This document shows positions 35,471-43,228 of a stretch of DNA of 64,000 nt, one piece after another. This DNA is from Novosphingobium naphthalenivorans NBRC 102051. Its GTDB lineage: Bacteria; Pseudomonadota; Alphaproteobacteria; Sphingomonadales; Sphingomonadaceae. Position 1 is the stretch's first letter; each line of letters starts with the position of its first letter. The notes under the pieces were generated by a model. The model saw only the letters and a list, made by a program, of their open reading frames with translations. It made no database searches and was not told the DNA's origin. The stretch lies in assembly GCF_001590985.1 (NCBI RefSeq), contig NZ_BCTX01000007.1, forward strand, positions 1 to 64,000. The letters are read 5' to 3'. The position numbers and the translations under genes were made by a program.

Positions 35471-35919
35471 GCACGACTCCATGTTGGCGCCCCGCGCCAT
35501 GGTTGATGAATACTTAATGGTCCGAAGTATCAGGTCCGATTCGACTTGAACCCTCGCAACACGATCTGAGTGATTTGAAACGAAGAGGATTGCAACAGGC
35601 CCCGGCAGTGGGGTGCCTGAAATGGCGATATTAGCCGTAAATATGCGAACTTAGCCTTATAAATTCGCTTTCGGGATCACATGGACTGATCTGGTGCCGG
35701 TTCGGCAATAAAGTTCCTGAATGATCCGATTTGGAGGAAAATGGAAATTAACTGCTCATTGTGCGTCGAAACATAAATATGGTCGCGCATCCGCTATAAA
35801 TGGGCAGAGATATTCCTCTAAAATCATCGGCATCTATTCTTGATGCTGGTTACTCCACGATCCTACCTTTGCCGGATTACCCACAGAGCCCGACGGGCCG
35901 AACCGGGGAGGAAGGACAT
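35471..35919. promoter_or_regulatory. divergent control region of the transfer operon and XRE regulator
   Basis: This 449-bp AT-rich stretch lies between the transfer operon (minus) and the XRE gene (plus). It includes two copies of GCGANNTTRGCC (35625-35636, 35645-35656) and a short hairpin CCCC-GGCAGT-GGGG (35601-35614). A TTGAACC-like element and TATAAAT (35795-35801) are possible promoter parts, not certain. No gene is supported inside. Confidence 0.6.
35625..35656. promoter_or_regulatory. paired GCGANNTTRGCC motif, 20-bp spacing
   Basis: GCGATATTAGCC and GCGAACTTAGCC begin exactly 20 bp apart, about two DNA turns, so a protein could bind both on one face. A third copy lies at 37545 before the xis/int genes, where 17 of 19 bases match the second copy. 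The XRE protein encoded at 35920 is the nearest candidate regulator. Confidence 0.5.
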
Positions 35920-36309
35920 ATGGCATCCGATGGAAAATTCGCCGACGTCGACCTGTCGATCTTCAAGGAACTCAAGAAGCTCTCCGGCGAGAAGATCAGG
36001 CAGGCGCGAAAGGCGCTCGGTTTGACGCAGCTGGAGGTCGCCACCGAAATGGGCGGAAGCCTGCGCTGGTATCGCGCGATCGAGTCCGGCGATCCGGGGA
36101 TTAGGCTGGAGGATCATCTGATCGCACTGCTCCGGCTCGGTGCATCGACCGCGCATATCGCGCTGCCTGTCCTCTATGCGGGCCAACGCATGCGGTTCCC
36201 GCGGCAACTGATCCACGGTGACCTGGCCAGCATCGAACGCACATGCATTGAGGCGATCTCGGATGCGGTGATCGCCGGGCTGAAACAGGACCTCTCACCC
36301 GAATGGTAG
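35920..36309 (+). CDS. XRE-family helix-turn-helix regulator
   Basis: The 129-aa protein has a helix-turn-helix of the Cro/CI type (KIRQARKALGLTQLEVATEM then GGSLRWYRAIESG) near residues 22-65 and a C-terminal helical part. The start at 35920 is preferred over a longer frame from 35800 because GGAGGAAGGA precedes it. It is divergent from the transfer operon and precedes the relaxase homologue, so control of transfer genes is likely. Repeated motifs at 35625-35656 may be its sites. Confidence 0.82.
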   Translation: MASDGKFADVDLSIFKELKKLSGEKIRQARKALGLTQLEVATEMGGSLRWYRAIESGDPGIRLEDHLIALLRLGASTAHIALPVLYAGQRMRFPRQLIHGDLASIERTCIEAISDAVIAGLKQDLSPEW

Positions 36310-36382
36310 CGGGACGGCGGGAAGGACCAGTCATGAAAATTGACGGTCCGGTTCGGGCGTGACGCTGGGACAGGCGGAAAAG

Positions 36383-37051
36383 ATGGCGATCTTTCATTTC
36401 CATGTGAATATCATCAGCCGCGGCGCCGGACGCAGTATCGTCGCGGCCGCGGCATGGCAAAACAGCTGCCGCCTGTACGATGAGCGCTACGGCCGGTTTT
36501 CCAATTTCGTGAACAAGCGGGCGGTTGCCTGGTCTGCGCTGATACTGCCGTCCGGGGGCCCCGCGCAGTGGGAGGATCGCGAGTGTTTCTGGAACGCGCT
36601 CGAAGCCGCCGAAATCCGCAAGGATGCGCAGCTTGGCCGTCAGTTCGACGTGGCGCTGCCCGATGAACTGGACCTGCCGGCGTCGATCGCGGTTCTGCAG
36701 CGTTTCGCCAGCGAGATATTTTGCATCGCGGGTTTTGCCGCCGACCTGACACTGATCGAAATGGGCGATACGCCCAGAGGCAAGCGCCACCATGGCTATG
36801 TGCTGATACCGACCCGTCCGATTGTCGACGGCATGTTCGGCCGGAAACCGCGCGAATGGAACAGCCGCGTGAAGCTGCTCGAAATCCGCGCGGCCTGGGC
36901 GATGATGCTGAACGATAAGTTCGCGGCGCTCGGCTATGATGTCCGCGTCGATCATCGGTCCAACGAAGAACGCGGCATCGACGCTCCGCCGGTTAAGCAT
37001 ATCGGCATGGCCCGCAAGCGTATCGCGGCGCGCGCCCGGCAAACATCCTGA
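36383..37051 (+). CDS. MobA/MobL-type relaxase homologue with substituted catalytic residues
   Basis: The 222-aa protein follows the MobQ relaxase domain from end to end: MAIFHFHVNIISRGAGRSIV at the start, and DVRVDHRSNEERGID and KHIGMARKRI near the end. Compared from memory with plasmid R1162 MobA, the catalytic Tyr25 is Trp (AAAAWQNSC). The His of the -AIH- motif is Glu (LTLIEMGD), and the HxH pair is HGY (RHHGYVLIP). So the Tyr and two of three metal-binding His are absent while fold-defining positions remain. The C-terminal accessory part of MobA/MobL proteins is missing. It follows the XRE gene by 73 bp. It cannot be expected to nick oriT and may be a decayed gene or a non-catalytic DNA-binding protein. 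Confidence 0.8.
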   Translation: MAIFHFHVNIISRGAGRSIVAAAAWQNSCRLYDERYGRFSNFVNKRAVAWSALILPSGGPAQWEDRECFWNALEAAEIRKDAQLGRQFDVALPDELDLPASIAVLQRFASEIFCIAGFAADLTLIEMGDTPRGKRHHGYVLIPTRPIVDGMFGRKPREWNSRVKLLEIRAAWAMMLNDKFAALGYDVRVDHRSNEERGIDAPPVKHIGMARKRIAARARQTS

Positions 37052-37428
37052 CAATAGTCCGTGGCCGGCGCCTCACCGGCGGTGCGGTCCATCATGACGA
37101 CGGCGAGGGCGGTTGCGGCGGGCGTGTAGAGGAGAAAATAACCGACTGCACATGCGGCGACGGCAGCGGCAGGGATTGCCGTCGCCATGACCGCTGCCGC
37201 CACGGCGAAAACGGCTAGAAGCTGAACGGCCGCTGCGACAAGAAGTATCCGCCGCCGACCGAGCCTGTTGGCCAGCCACCCGGTGAGCATTGCGGAGGCC
37301 ATGCCGGCGAGCGGACCGGTCATGTTGACGATGACGCCGAGACGATCGAGGCTCCACCCCCTCCTGTCAATCAGCGCGCCCGCGATCGCGCGCGGCAGGC
37401 CGCCATGCGTCCCGATCATTTGTCCCAT
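37050..37428 (-). pseudogene. MFS transporter fragment (both ends missing)
   Basis: The frame gives an internal piece of a 12-helix major facilitator: ALIDRRGWSLDRLGVIVNMT, then a GWLANRLGRRRILLV loop with two or three helices and VVMMDRTAGEAPATDY. The MMDR...PATDY block is typical of RhtX/FptX-like siderophore transporters. Family resemblance stops abruptly at about 37050, exactly where the relaxase homologue ends, and no N-terminal half exists upstream. It marks a past recombination junction. Confidence 0.7.
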
Positions 37429-37502
37429 TCTTCGAGGCCATCAACAACGGCGAGTGGAACGCTGCGAGTCTCTTCCAAGGCGCGACAACGCCAATAGGCT
37501 GA
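37428..37502 (+). pseudogene. possible C-terminal gene remnant
   Basis: The frame FFEAINNGEWNAASLFQGAT, then TPIG and stop (TGA 37500-37502), has protein-like composition but no start. It begins where the MFS fragment ends. The source protein is not recognised. It could be chance. Confidence 0.25.
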
Positions 37503-37807
37503 CAGGCGAAAGCACGAGATTAGGCAGTGGGTTGCCCAAATATGCGATCTTGGCCTCTTTTTAGGACCAGGATCGAAATGCTAGACTGACGTCGCGTCAT
37601 GGCCTGCTTGCGCTGCCCAACAGGCCAGCGATCCATGCGCCATTTCTGCGAGGATTATCCAGACCCACGTTCGCGAGCGCCTGCCCGTCCTGGTCGGCCG
37701 GCCATGCGGTCATCGCAGATCGGCCGGAAGGGAAGGGAGCGGGAGGAGAGAGGAAGCAGCGGACGGTTGGCTGTCCGTGGTTTCCTTTCCTCAACCGGAG
37801 CACTGTC
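37503..37807. promoter_or_regulatory. upstream region of xis/int
   Basis: The 305-bp stretch has no supported gene. It contains a third GCGANNTTRGCC copy (37545-37556) within AAATATGCGATCTTGGCCT and a CTTTTTAGG run (37557-37565). Several GGAAGGGA-type purine stretches occur at 37728-37762. It should hold the promoter of the excision/integration genes. Confidence 0.45.
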
Positions 37808-38011
37808 ATGACGGGCGCGCGCTACGTGCGCATCAAGCGCTTCGCCGAGCTGACCGGCTACACCGAGAAAGCGGTCTATCGAAAGATCGCCGACGGCGTG
37901 TGGATTCAGGGCCGCGAATATCGCCGCGCTCCCGATGGCAGCATCTGCATCGACCTCGAAGGCTTCCACAAATGGGTAGAAAACGGCCAGGGACTGGCGT
38001 CGAGCCGCTGA
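37808..38011 (+). CDS. xis: excisionase-like protein
   Basis: The 67-aa protein begins with MTGARYVRIKRFAELTGYTE, a winged-helix DNA-binding start. It continues with KAVYRKIADGVWIQGREYRR and DGSICIDLEGFHKWVE, the pattern of small excisionases found directly upstream of tyrosine integrases. Its end overlaps the integrase start by 40 bp. It would direct excision of the island from tRNA-Glu. Confidence 0.85.
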   Translation: MTGARYVRIKRFAELTGYTEKAVYRKIADGVWIQGREYRRAPDGSICIDLEGFHKWVENGQGLASSR

Positions 38012-39108
38012 AAAGCTGCATTCGCGTCCGCTTCCGCTGGAACGGGCGGCTCTATCGCGAAACGCTCCAGCTCCAACCCACATCCGCTAACATCAAGGCG
38101 GCCGAGCGCTTGATGGCCCGTGTCCATCAGGAAATCGATCTCGGCGTCTTCGATTATGAAAGCACGTTTCCCAAGGGTGATGCCAAACCCGACCGGAACA
38201 AATACGCGGGCTTCAAGACTTATGCGAAAGAGTGGCTCGCAACGCTCGTAGTCGAGAAATCGACGATGTCCGACTATGTGTCGGCGATCAATAATGTCTG
38301 GTCGCCGGCTTTCGGTGAGCGGCAACTCAAGAGCATCAAGCCGAGCGAGATCAAGAAGGTCATCGCCGACCGGGCGAAGCAGGTCAGCGGCAAGACGATC
38401 AACAACAACGTCATTCCGCTGCGCGGCATCTTCGAGATGGCTCTCGACGACGAGCTGATCGACCGCTCGCCGCTGGAACGGATCAAGAGCCAGAAGCATC
38501 AGAAACGCGAGCCGGACCCGTTCGACCGGGAAGAGACCGAACGCATCCTCACCTATATGCACGAGCGTTACGACGAGCAGGTCTGGAACTGGTATGAGTT
38601 CGCCTTCGGGACCGGCATGCGTCCCAGCGAACAGATCGTCGTCCAGTGGCGCGACGTCGACTGGAAGCGCCAGTCCATCCGGGTCGAGCGTGCCCGCGTC
38701 CGGGCCGTGGAGAAATCGACCAAGACCAGGACCGTGCGCGACGTCGATCTTACTCCGCGAATGATGGCCGTGCTTAGACGCCAGAAGGCGCACAGCTTCA
38801 TGCGGGGGCTCGATTCGCCGATCTTCATCAACCCGGTCACAAACACGCCGTGGCCGGACGTGCAGGATCAGCGGAAGCTCTATTTCCATCCCGCACTGCG
38901 TGCGCTCGGCATCCGCAGCCGTGATGCCTATCAAACGCGCCACACTTACGCGACGACGGCGCTGATGGGCGGGGTGAACCCGGCCTATATCGCCCGCCAG
39001 CTTGGCCACAAGAGCGCGGCAATGCTGTTCCGGCACTACTCGAAATGGATCGATCACGCGGACTATGGCCGCGAAGCAGCCAAGCTCAATCAGATCTACG
39101 GTTCCTGA
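37972..39108 (+). CDS. int: tyrosine integrase of the island
   Basis: The 378-aa integrase has a short N-terminal arm-binding part, a SAM-like core-binding domain (about 85-170) and a catalytic domain. Catalytic motifs are GTGMRPSEQ (first Arg), QTRHTYAT (His), RQLGHKSA and the nucleophile region FRHYSKW. The ATG at 37972 lies inside xis; a longer frame upstream is only the shadow of xis. It ends about 210 bp from the tRNA-Glu 3' end, the usual arrangement for tRNA-targeting islands. Confidence 0.93.
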   Translation: MGRKRPGTGVEPLKSCIRVRFRWNGRLYRETLQLQPTSANIKAAERLMARVHQEIDLGVFDYESTFPKGDAKPDRNKYAGFKTYAKEWLATLVVEKSTMSDYVSAINNVWSPAFGERQLKSIKPSEIKKVIADRAKQVSGKTINNNVIPLRGIFEMALDDELIDRSPLERIKSQKHQKREPDPFDREETERILTYMHERYDEQVWNWYEFAFGTGMRPSEQIVVQWRDVDWKRQSIRVERARVRAVEKSTKTRTVRDVDLTPRMMAVLRRQKAHSFMRGLDSPIFINPVTNTPWPDVQDQRKLYFHPALRALGIRSRDAYQTRHTYATTALMGGVNPAYIARQLGHKSAAMLFRHYSKWIDHADYGREAAKLNQIYGS

Positions 39109-39251
39109 CGCGGATGTCTGGCTGGTCTGTGGGGAGGGCTTGCCTGTCGGTGGCGGCTGCCGCGAACGAATCCCTCGTCTACTGGGCAGCTATTGAGGTG
39201 ATCTAAAAGAGCCTGGAACGGGGGCTGGGGTGGCCTCGAAAAACGCCAAAT

Positions 39252-39274
39252 GTGCCACGAAAGTGCCACGGAAA
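39252..39274. repeat. tandem GTGCCACG repeat near the attachment site
   Basis: GTGCCACGAAA is followed immediately by GTGCCACGGAAA. Located between int and tRNA-Glu, it is a good candidate for integrase arm sites. Confidence 0.5.
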
Positions 39275-39316
39275 CCGCATTTTCGCGATTCCCCCTAACA
39301 ATATCAACTACTTAGC

Positions 39317-39392
39317 TGGTGACCCCTACGGGACTCGAACCCGTGTTTCAGCCGTGAGAGGGCCGCGTCCTAGACCGCTAGACGAAGGGGCC
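39317..39392 (-). tRNA. tRNA-Glu (anticodon CTC), likely integration target
   Basis: The minus strand folds as a tRNA: acceptor GGCCCCT/AGGGGTC, T-loop GGTTCGAGTCC and anticodon loop CCTCTCA, giving CTC (Glu). CCA is encoded (39317-39319). The 3' end faces the integrase. The matching attachment half at the other island end was not seen in the window. Confidence 0.93.
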
Positions 39393-39394
39393 AA

Positions 39395-39411
39395 CAGGCC
39401 ATCTTGGCCTG
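39395..39411. repeat. hairpin in the tRNA spacer
   Basis: CAGGCCA and TGGCCTG around TCT form a perfect short stem between the two tRNA-Glu genes. It could guide processing of a joint transcript. Confidence 0.4.
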
Positions 39412-39428
39412 CCGGGCACTGTATCGGA

Positions 39429-39504
39429 TGGTGACCCCTACGGGACTCGAACCCGTGTTTCAGCCGTGAAAGGGCCGCGTCCTAGACCGCTAGACGAAGG
39501 GGCC
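39429..39504 (-). tRNA. tRNA-Glu (anticodon TTC)
   Basis: This gene has the same sequence as the copy at 39317-39392 except one base, which makes the anticodon TTC (loop CCTTTCA). CCA is encoded. The two genes are 36 bp apart and probably co-transcribed. Confidence 0.93.
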
Positions 39505-39597
39505 ATTCCGATCAGTGCCGGTGGCAGGACCGCGCCTCTAGCGGCGCCTTGCGGGGGGGTCAACCCCCGGTGCCATATAAAAATTACATCGCGCGAT

Positions 39598-41385
39598 TCA
39601 GTCGGCAAAAGCGGCGTCGTCCAGATGCAGTTCGGCGGCCGGACGGCTGCCCCAGTCATCGATCTTCGCGCGGCCTGCCAGCCACAGGCGCCGCCCCTGC
39701 GAGGCGTGGAGCAGGGCCTGGCCCATGTCCGTTTCGGCCGAGCGGAAAGCCATGGCCTTGAATCGCCCGCCGTCCTGTCCGCCGACGATCAGCCGCACGT
39801 GATCGGTGCCCACCACGTCAGCCTTGACGATGCGCACCGGTCCCACGGCCACGCGCGGCCCCGGCCAGCCCATGCCGAACGGCCCTGCGCTTTCCAGCGT
39901 TTCCACCAGCGCGGGGGTCAGGCCGCCCGGCGCCAGGGCAAGGTCGAGCAGCATGGCCTGATGGGCACTGGCGCGCGAGACATCGGCGGCCAGCAGCGAA
40001 TCGAGCCATTCGGACAGCGCTTCGAGCTTGTCGGGCGCGATAGTGAGGCCCGCCGCCATGGCGTGGCCGCCGCCGGCGATCAACAGTCCGGCCTCGCGTG
40101 CGGCGATGATCGCCGCGCCCAGGTCCACGCCGGTGATCGAGCGGCCCGATCCCTTGCCGTTGCCCGCCTCGTCGGCATCGAGCGCGATGACGAGCGTGGG
40201 CTTGCCGGTCTTTTCCTTGATTCGGCCGGCAACGATGCCGATCACGCCGGGATGCCAGCCCTTGCCCGCCAGCACGAGCACGGCGCGGTTGTGCTGGCTG
40301 GAGATCTGCTCTTCGGCGGCTTCCTGCACCGCCTGCTCGATCGCGCGGCGCTCTTCGTTGAGGCGCGAGAGCTGGGCGGCGATTTCGCGCGCCTCGTCAG
40401 GGTCGGTGGTGGTGAGCAGGCGCACGCCCAGTGTCGATTCGCCCACGCGCCCGCCGGCATTGATTCGCGGACCGAGCGCGAAGCCCAGATCGGAGCAGGT
40501 CGGCGCGCGGTTGAGGCGGCTGGCGTCGATCAGCGCGGACATGCCGATGTTATCGCGCCGGGCCATGACCTTGAGCCCTTGCGCCACCAGCGCGCGGTTG
40601 AGCCCGTGGAGCGCGGCAACGTCCGCCACCGTGCCCAGCGCCACCAGATCGAGCAGGGCGAAGAGGTCGGGCTCGCGGCGGCTTTCGAAGAAGCCGCGCT
40701 GGCGCAGCACGCGCACGGTCGCCACCGCCAGCAGGAACGCTACGCCCACGGCGGCAAGGTGGCCGTGGCCTGCCGCCAGTTCGTCTTCGTCGAGCCGGTT
40801 GGGGTTGACCAGCGCGGCGGCGCGGGGAAGTTCGGGGGCGCACTTGTGGTGGTCGACCACGACCACGTCCACGCCCGCGTCATGCGCCATCTGCAGCGCT
40901 TCGTAGGCCATGGCGCCGCAATCGACCGTGACGATCAGGCTCGATCCCTCGCCCGCGATCCGCACCAGCGCCTCGCCCGAGGGGCCATAGCCTTCGAGCA
41001 GCCGGTCGGGGATGTAATAGCGAGCCTCGTGCCCCAGGCGGCGCAGCAGCAGGATCAGCAGCGCCGCGCTGGTCGCGCCATCGACGTCGTAGTCGCCATA
41101 GATGGTGACGGTCTCGTTCGTCATCACCGCCTGCGCCAGCCGTTCGGCCGCCGCGTCCATGTCGCGGAAGGCGGAAGGGTCGGGCAGGAACGCCCGCAGC
41201 GAAGGAACGCGGTGGCGCTCCAGATCTTCCCGCGCGACGCCGCGCGAGAGCAGGAGCTGGGTGACGATGCCGTCTTCCAGCCCCATCGGGCCGTCAGACA
41301 GATCCATGTTGCCGCCGCGCCAGCGCCAGGCCTTGCCGGTGAGCGAGCGGTCGATGCCGAAGACATTCGCGGAACGGGAAACCAT
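39598..41385 (-). CDS. recJ: RecJ single-stranded-DNA exonuclease
   Basis: The 595-aa protein has the DHH phosphoesterase motifs IYGDYDVDGATSAALL (about 95) and VVVDHHKC, and the DHHA1 region with GGGHAMAAG (about 435). Other RecJ blocks are LDLVALGTVADVA and LGPRINAGGRVG. RecJ degrades single-stranded DNA 5' to 3' in recombination and mismatch repair. The start at 41385 is the first ATG; the protein is of normal length. It is divergent from the exported hypothetical at 41527. Confidence 0.96.
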   Translation of the reverse strand: MVSRSANVFGIDRSLTGKAWRWRGGNMDLSDGPMGLEDGIVTQLLLSRGVAREDLERHRVPSLRAFLPDPSAFRDMDAAAERLAQAVMTNETVTIYGDYDVDGATSAALLILLLRRLGHEARYYIPDRLLEGYGPSGEALVRIAGEGSSLIVTVDCGAMAYEALQMAHDAGVDVVVVDHHKCAPELPRAAALVNPNRLDEDELAAGHGHLAAVGVAFLLAVATVRVLRQRGFFESRREPDLFALLDLVALGTVADVAALHGLNRALVAQGLKVMARRDNIGMSALIDASRLNRAPTCSDLGFALGPRINAGGRVGESTLGVRLLTTTDPDEAREIAAQLSRLNEERRAIEQAVQEAAEEQISSQHNRAVLVLAGKGWHPGVIGIVAGRIKEKTGKPTLVIALDADEAGNGKGSGRSITGVDLGAAIIAAREAGLLIAGGGHAMAAGLTIAPDKLEALSEWLDSLLAADVSRASAHQAMLLDLALAPGGLTPALVETLESAGPFGMGWPGPRVAVGPVRIVKADVVGTDHVRLIVGGQDGGRFKAMAFRSAETDMGQALLHASQGRRLWLAGRAKIDDWGSRPAAELHLDDAAFAD

Positions 41386-41526
41386 GGGGCTGCGTTACTC
41401 CACGCGGCGCTTGTCGGGAAGGGCGGGCGGTTCGGCGATCCCCGGCATTCTGCGAATGATTATACGCTAGGGGCGCCTGCAATCCGGAAGTATAGAGCAG
41501 ACGATAAACTGGAGGAGTCCTGAAAC

Positions 41527-42744
41527 ATGTCATTCGTTACCAAGAGGCGGGTGGCCATTCTGGCAGTCACTGCTGTTGCAATTCCTGTCGCTGTACTTGC
41601 TGCGGGGGATACAGCTCCCATTGCACGCTATGACATGCGTGCGGGCACTGTTTCCGGATTTGGGGCAATGGGTGGCGGTATGGGCCGGGGCATGGGCATG
41701 ATGTTCGACGGAGGCGGCGGCAACAATGTCCAGCACGAGCTGTACTTGCGCCTCGGCTCTTCGCAGGGGCCGGCCAGTGGCAAGGCAAAGGCCGATCACT
41801 TCATGCCGCCTGCCGCGAATCTCGGAAAGTCGGTGGCACTGACGGCTCCGGCCAGGAGCGAGCCTGCGACCGAGCCGGAATTGCTGCCGGAAAAGCCCAA
41901 GGGACGGCTCCTCATCTTCTGGGGCTGCGGCGAACACGCGCCCAAGGGGCAGCCGGTCGTGATCGATTTCGCCAAGGTTGCCGCAGGGCAGATGCCCGCC
42001 GGGATGCCCGGTTCGGCCGTGATCCGCGACTGGGGGCCCAATGCCGCCAATTCGAAGACATTCGCGCGCTGGCCTTCGGAGGATCACAAGTTCGTCAAGC
42101 CCGACAGTTCGCTGATCGGTGCGCACCGGGTTGTCAGCACTTATGCGCCGGAGATCGATTTCACGCTCGCCAAGGACTTCATGGCGCCGCTGACGGCGCG
42201 GACCGCGACGTTGCCGTCCGGAGCCTCGCGCGTATCCTGGACGGCGGTTCCGGGGGCGACCGCGTGGCTCGCGTTCCTGACCGGCGGCAAGATGGGGCCG
42301 GGCGGGCAGATGGGTGACATGGTCATGTGGACCAGCAGCGCCGACCGCCAGTTCGGCGGCGGCCTTGCTGACTGGATTTCCCCCGATCAGGCTGCTTCGC
42401 TCGTCAAGACCGGCACACTGATGGCGCCCTCCGCGACAAGCTGTGTGGTCCCGGCCGAAGTGACGGCGGCCTCTCCCGATTTCCGGATGGGCACGCTGAC
42501 CGCCTTCGGGCCGCAGGAAAGCTTTGCCTATCCGCCGCGTCCCGCTGATCCCAAAGTGGCCTGGCATCCCGAATGGACGGCCCGCATCCGCCATCGTTCG
42601 ACCACCAGCTGGATGCAGGCGCAAGGCATGGACATGGGATCGGCCATGGGGGCACAGCAACCGCAGGGTAATTCGGGTTGCAAGCCCAAGCGCGGCCTTG
42701 GCGGCATGCTGGGCGGTGTTCTGAGTGGCGGGGACGGGTGCTGA
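41527..42744 (+). CDS. exported hypothetical protein, Gly/Met-rich N-terminus
   Basis: The 405-aa protein has a signal peptide (VAILAVTAVAIPVAVLAAGD) and a Gly/Met-rich stretch (MGGGMGRGMGMMFDGGGG). A beta-rich body includes GRLLIFWGCGEHAPKGQPVV and RVSWTAVPGATAWLAF, and the C-terminus is rich in Gly and Cys (RGLGGMLGGVLSGGDGC). The ribosome site GGAGG lies 12 nt before the ATG. It resembles conserved exported proteins of sphingomonads whose function is not known; I recognise no enzyme motif. Confidence 0.75.
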   Translation: MSFVTKRRVAILAVTAVAIPVAVLAAGDTAPIARYDMRAGTVSGFGAMGGGMGRGMGMMFDGGGGNNVQHELYLRLGSSQGPASGKAKADHFMPPAANLGKSVALTAPARSEPATEPELLPEKPKGRLLIFWGCGEHAPKGQPVVIDFAKVAAGQMPAGMPGSAVIRDWGPNAANSKTFARWPSEDHKFVKPDSSLIGAHRVVSTYAPEIDFTLAKDFMAPLTARTATLPSGASRVSWTAVPGATAWLAFLTGGKMGPGGQMGDMVMWTSSADRQFGGGLADWISPDQAASLVKTGTLMAPSATSCVVPAEVTAASPDFRMGTLTAFGPQESFAYPPRPADPKVAWHPEWTARIRHRSTTSWMQAQGMDMGSAMGAQQPQGNSGCKPKRGLGGMLGGVLSGGDGC

Positions 42745-42747
42745 AGT

Positions 42748-43221
42748 TTGCTCGCTGTCATCTGGCATAGCCGCACTGGCGCGGCGCGGGCGCTGGCACA
42801 GGCGGTTCATGAAGGCGCGGGGACTGCCTCGCGCCTGATCGCGGCTGCCGATGCCTGCCCGCAGGACCTGCTCGATGCGCAAGGCTATGTTTTCGTCTGC
42901 CCGGAAAATCTGGCCGCGATGTCGGGCCTGATGAAGGAGATGTTCGACCGCTGCTATTACCCCGCTCTGGGCCGGATCGAGGGGCGGCCCTATGCCACCG
43001 TGATTGCGGCGGGATCGGACGGGCAGGGGGCGCAGCGGCAGATCGACCGGATTGTCACTGGCTGGCGGCTGAAACGCGTGGCCGAGCCCCTGATCGTCAA
43101 TCTTGGCGCGCAGACGCCCGCGCAGATCATGGCGGCAAAGACGGTTCCGGAAAGCGCATTGCTGCAATGCCGGGATCTTGGCGCGGCTCTGGCCGAGGGG
43201 CTTTCGCTTGGAATCTTCTGA
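42748..43221 (+). CDS. flavodoxin-like NAD(P)H-dependent oxidoreductase
   Basis: The 157-aa protein has the flavodoxin fold pattern: beta-1 LAVIWHSRTGAARALAQAVH with a phosphate loop, YVFVCPENLAAMSGLMKEMF, then YATVIAAGSDGQGA. It probably binds FMN and acts as a small reductase. The start is a TTG at 42748, because the first strand begins at the next residue and no ATG is available. It sits 3 bp after the preceding stop. Confidence 0.75.
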   Translation: MLAVIWHSRTGAARALAQAVHEGAGTASRLIAAADACPQDLLDAQGYVFVCPENLAAMSGLMKEMFDRCYYPALGRIEGRPYATVIAAGSDGQGAQRQIDRIVTGWRLKRVAEPLIVNLGAQTPAQIMAAKTVPESALLQCRDLGAALAEGLSLGIF

Positions 43222-43228
43222 CGCGGGC

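Noticed and set aside
36952-37052. Extension of the MFS frame into the relaxase homologue
   Set aside because: Family resemblance stops at PATDY; the remainder is the reverse complement of the relaxase gene.
39466-41523. A 685-codon plus-strand frame opposite recJ
   Set aside because: Shadow of recJ. It even passes through the tRNA-Glu gene, and the protein has no domain pattern.
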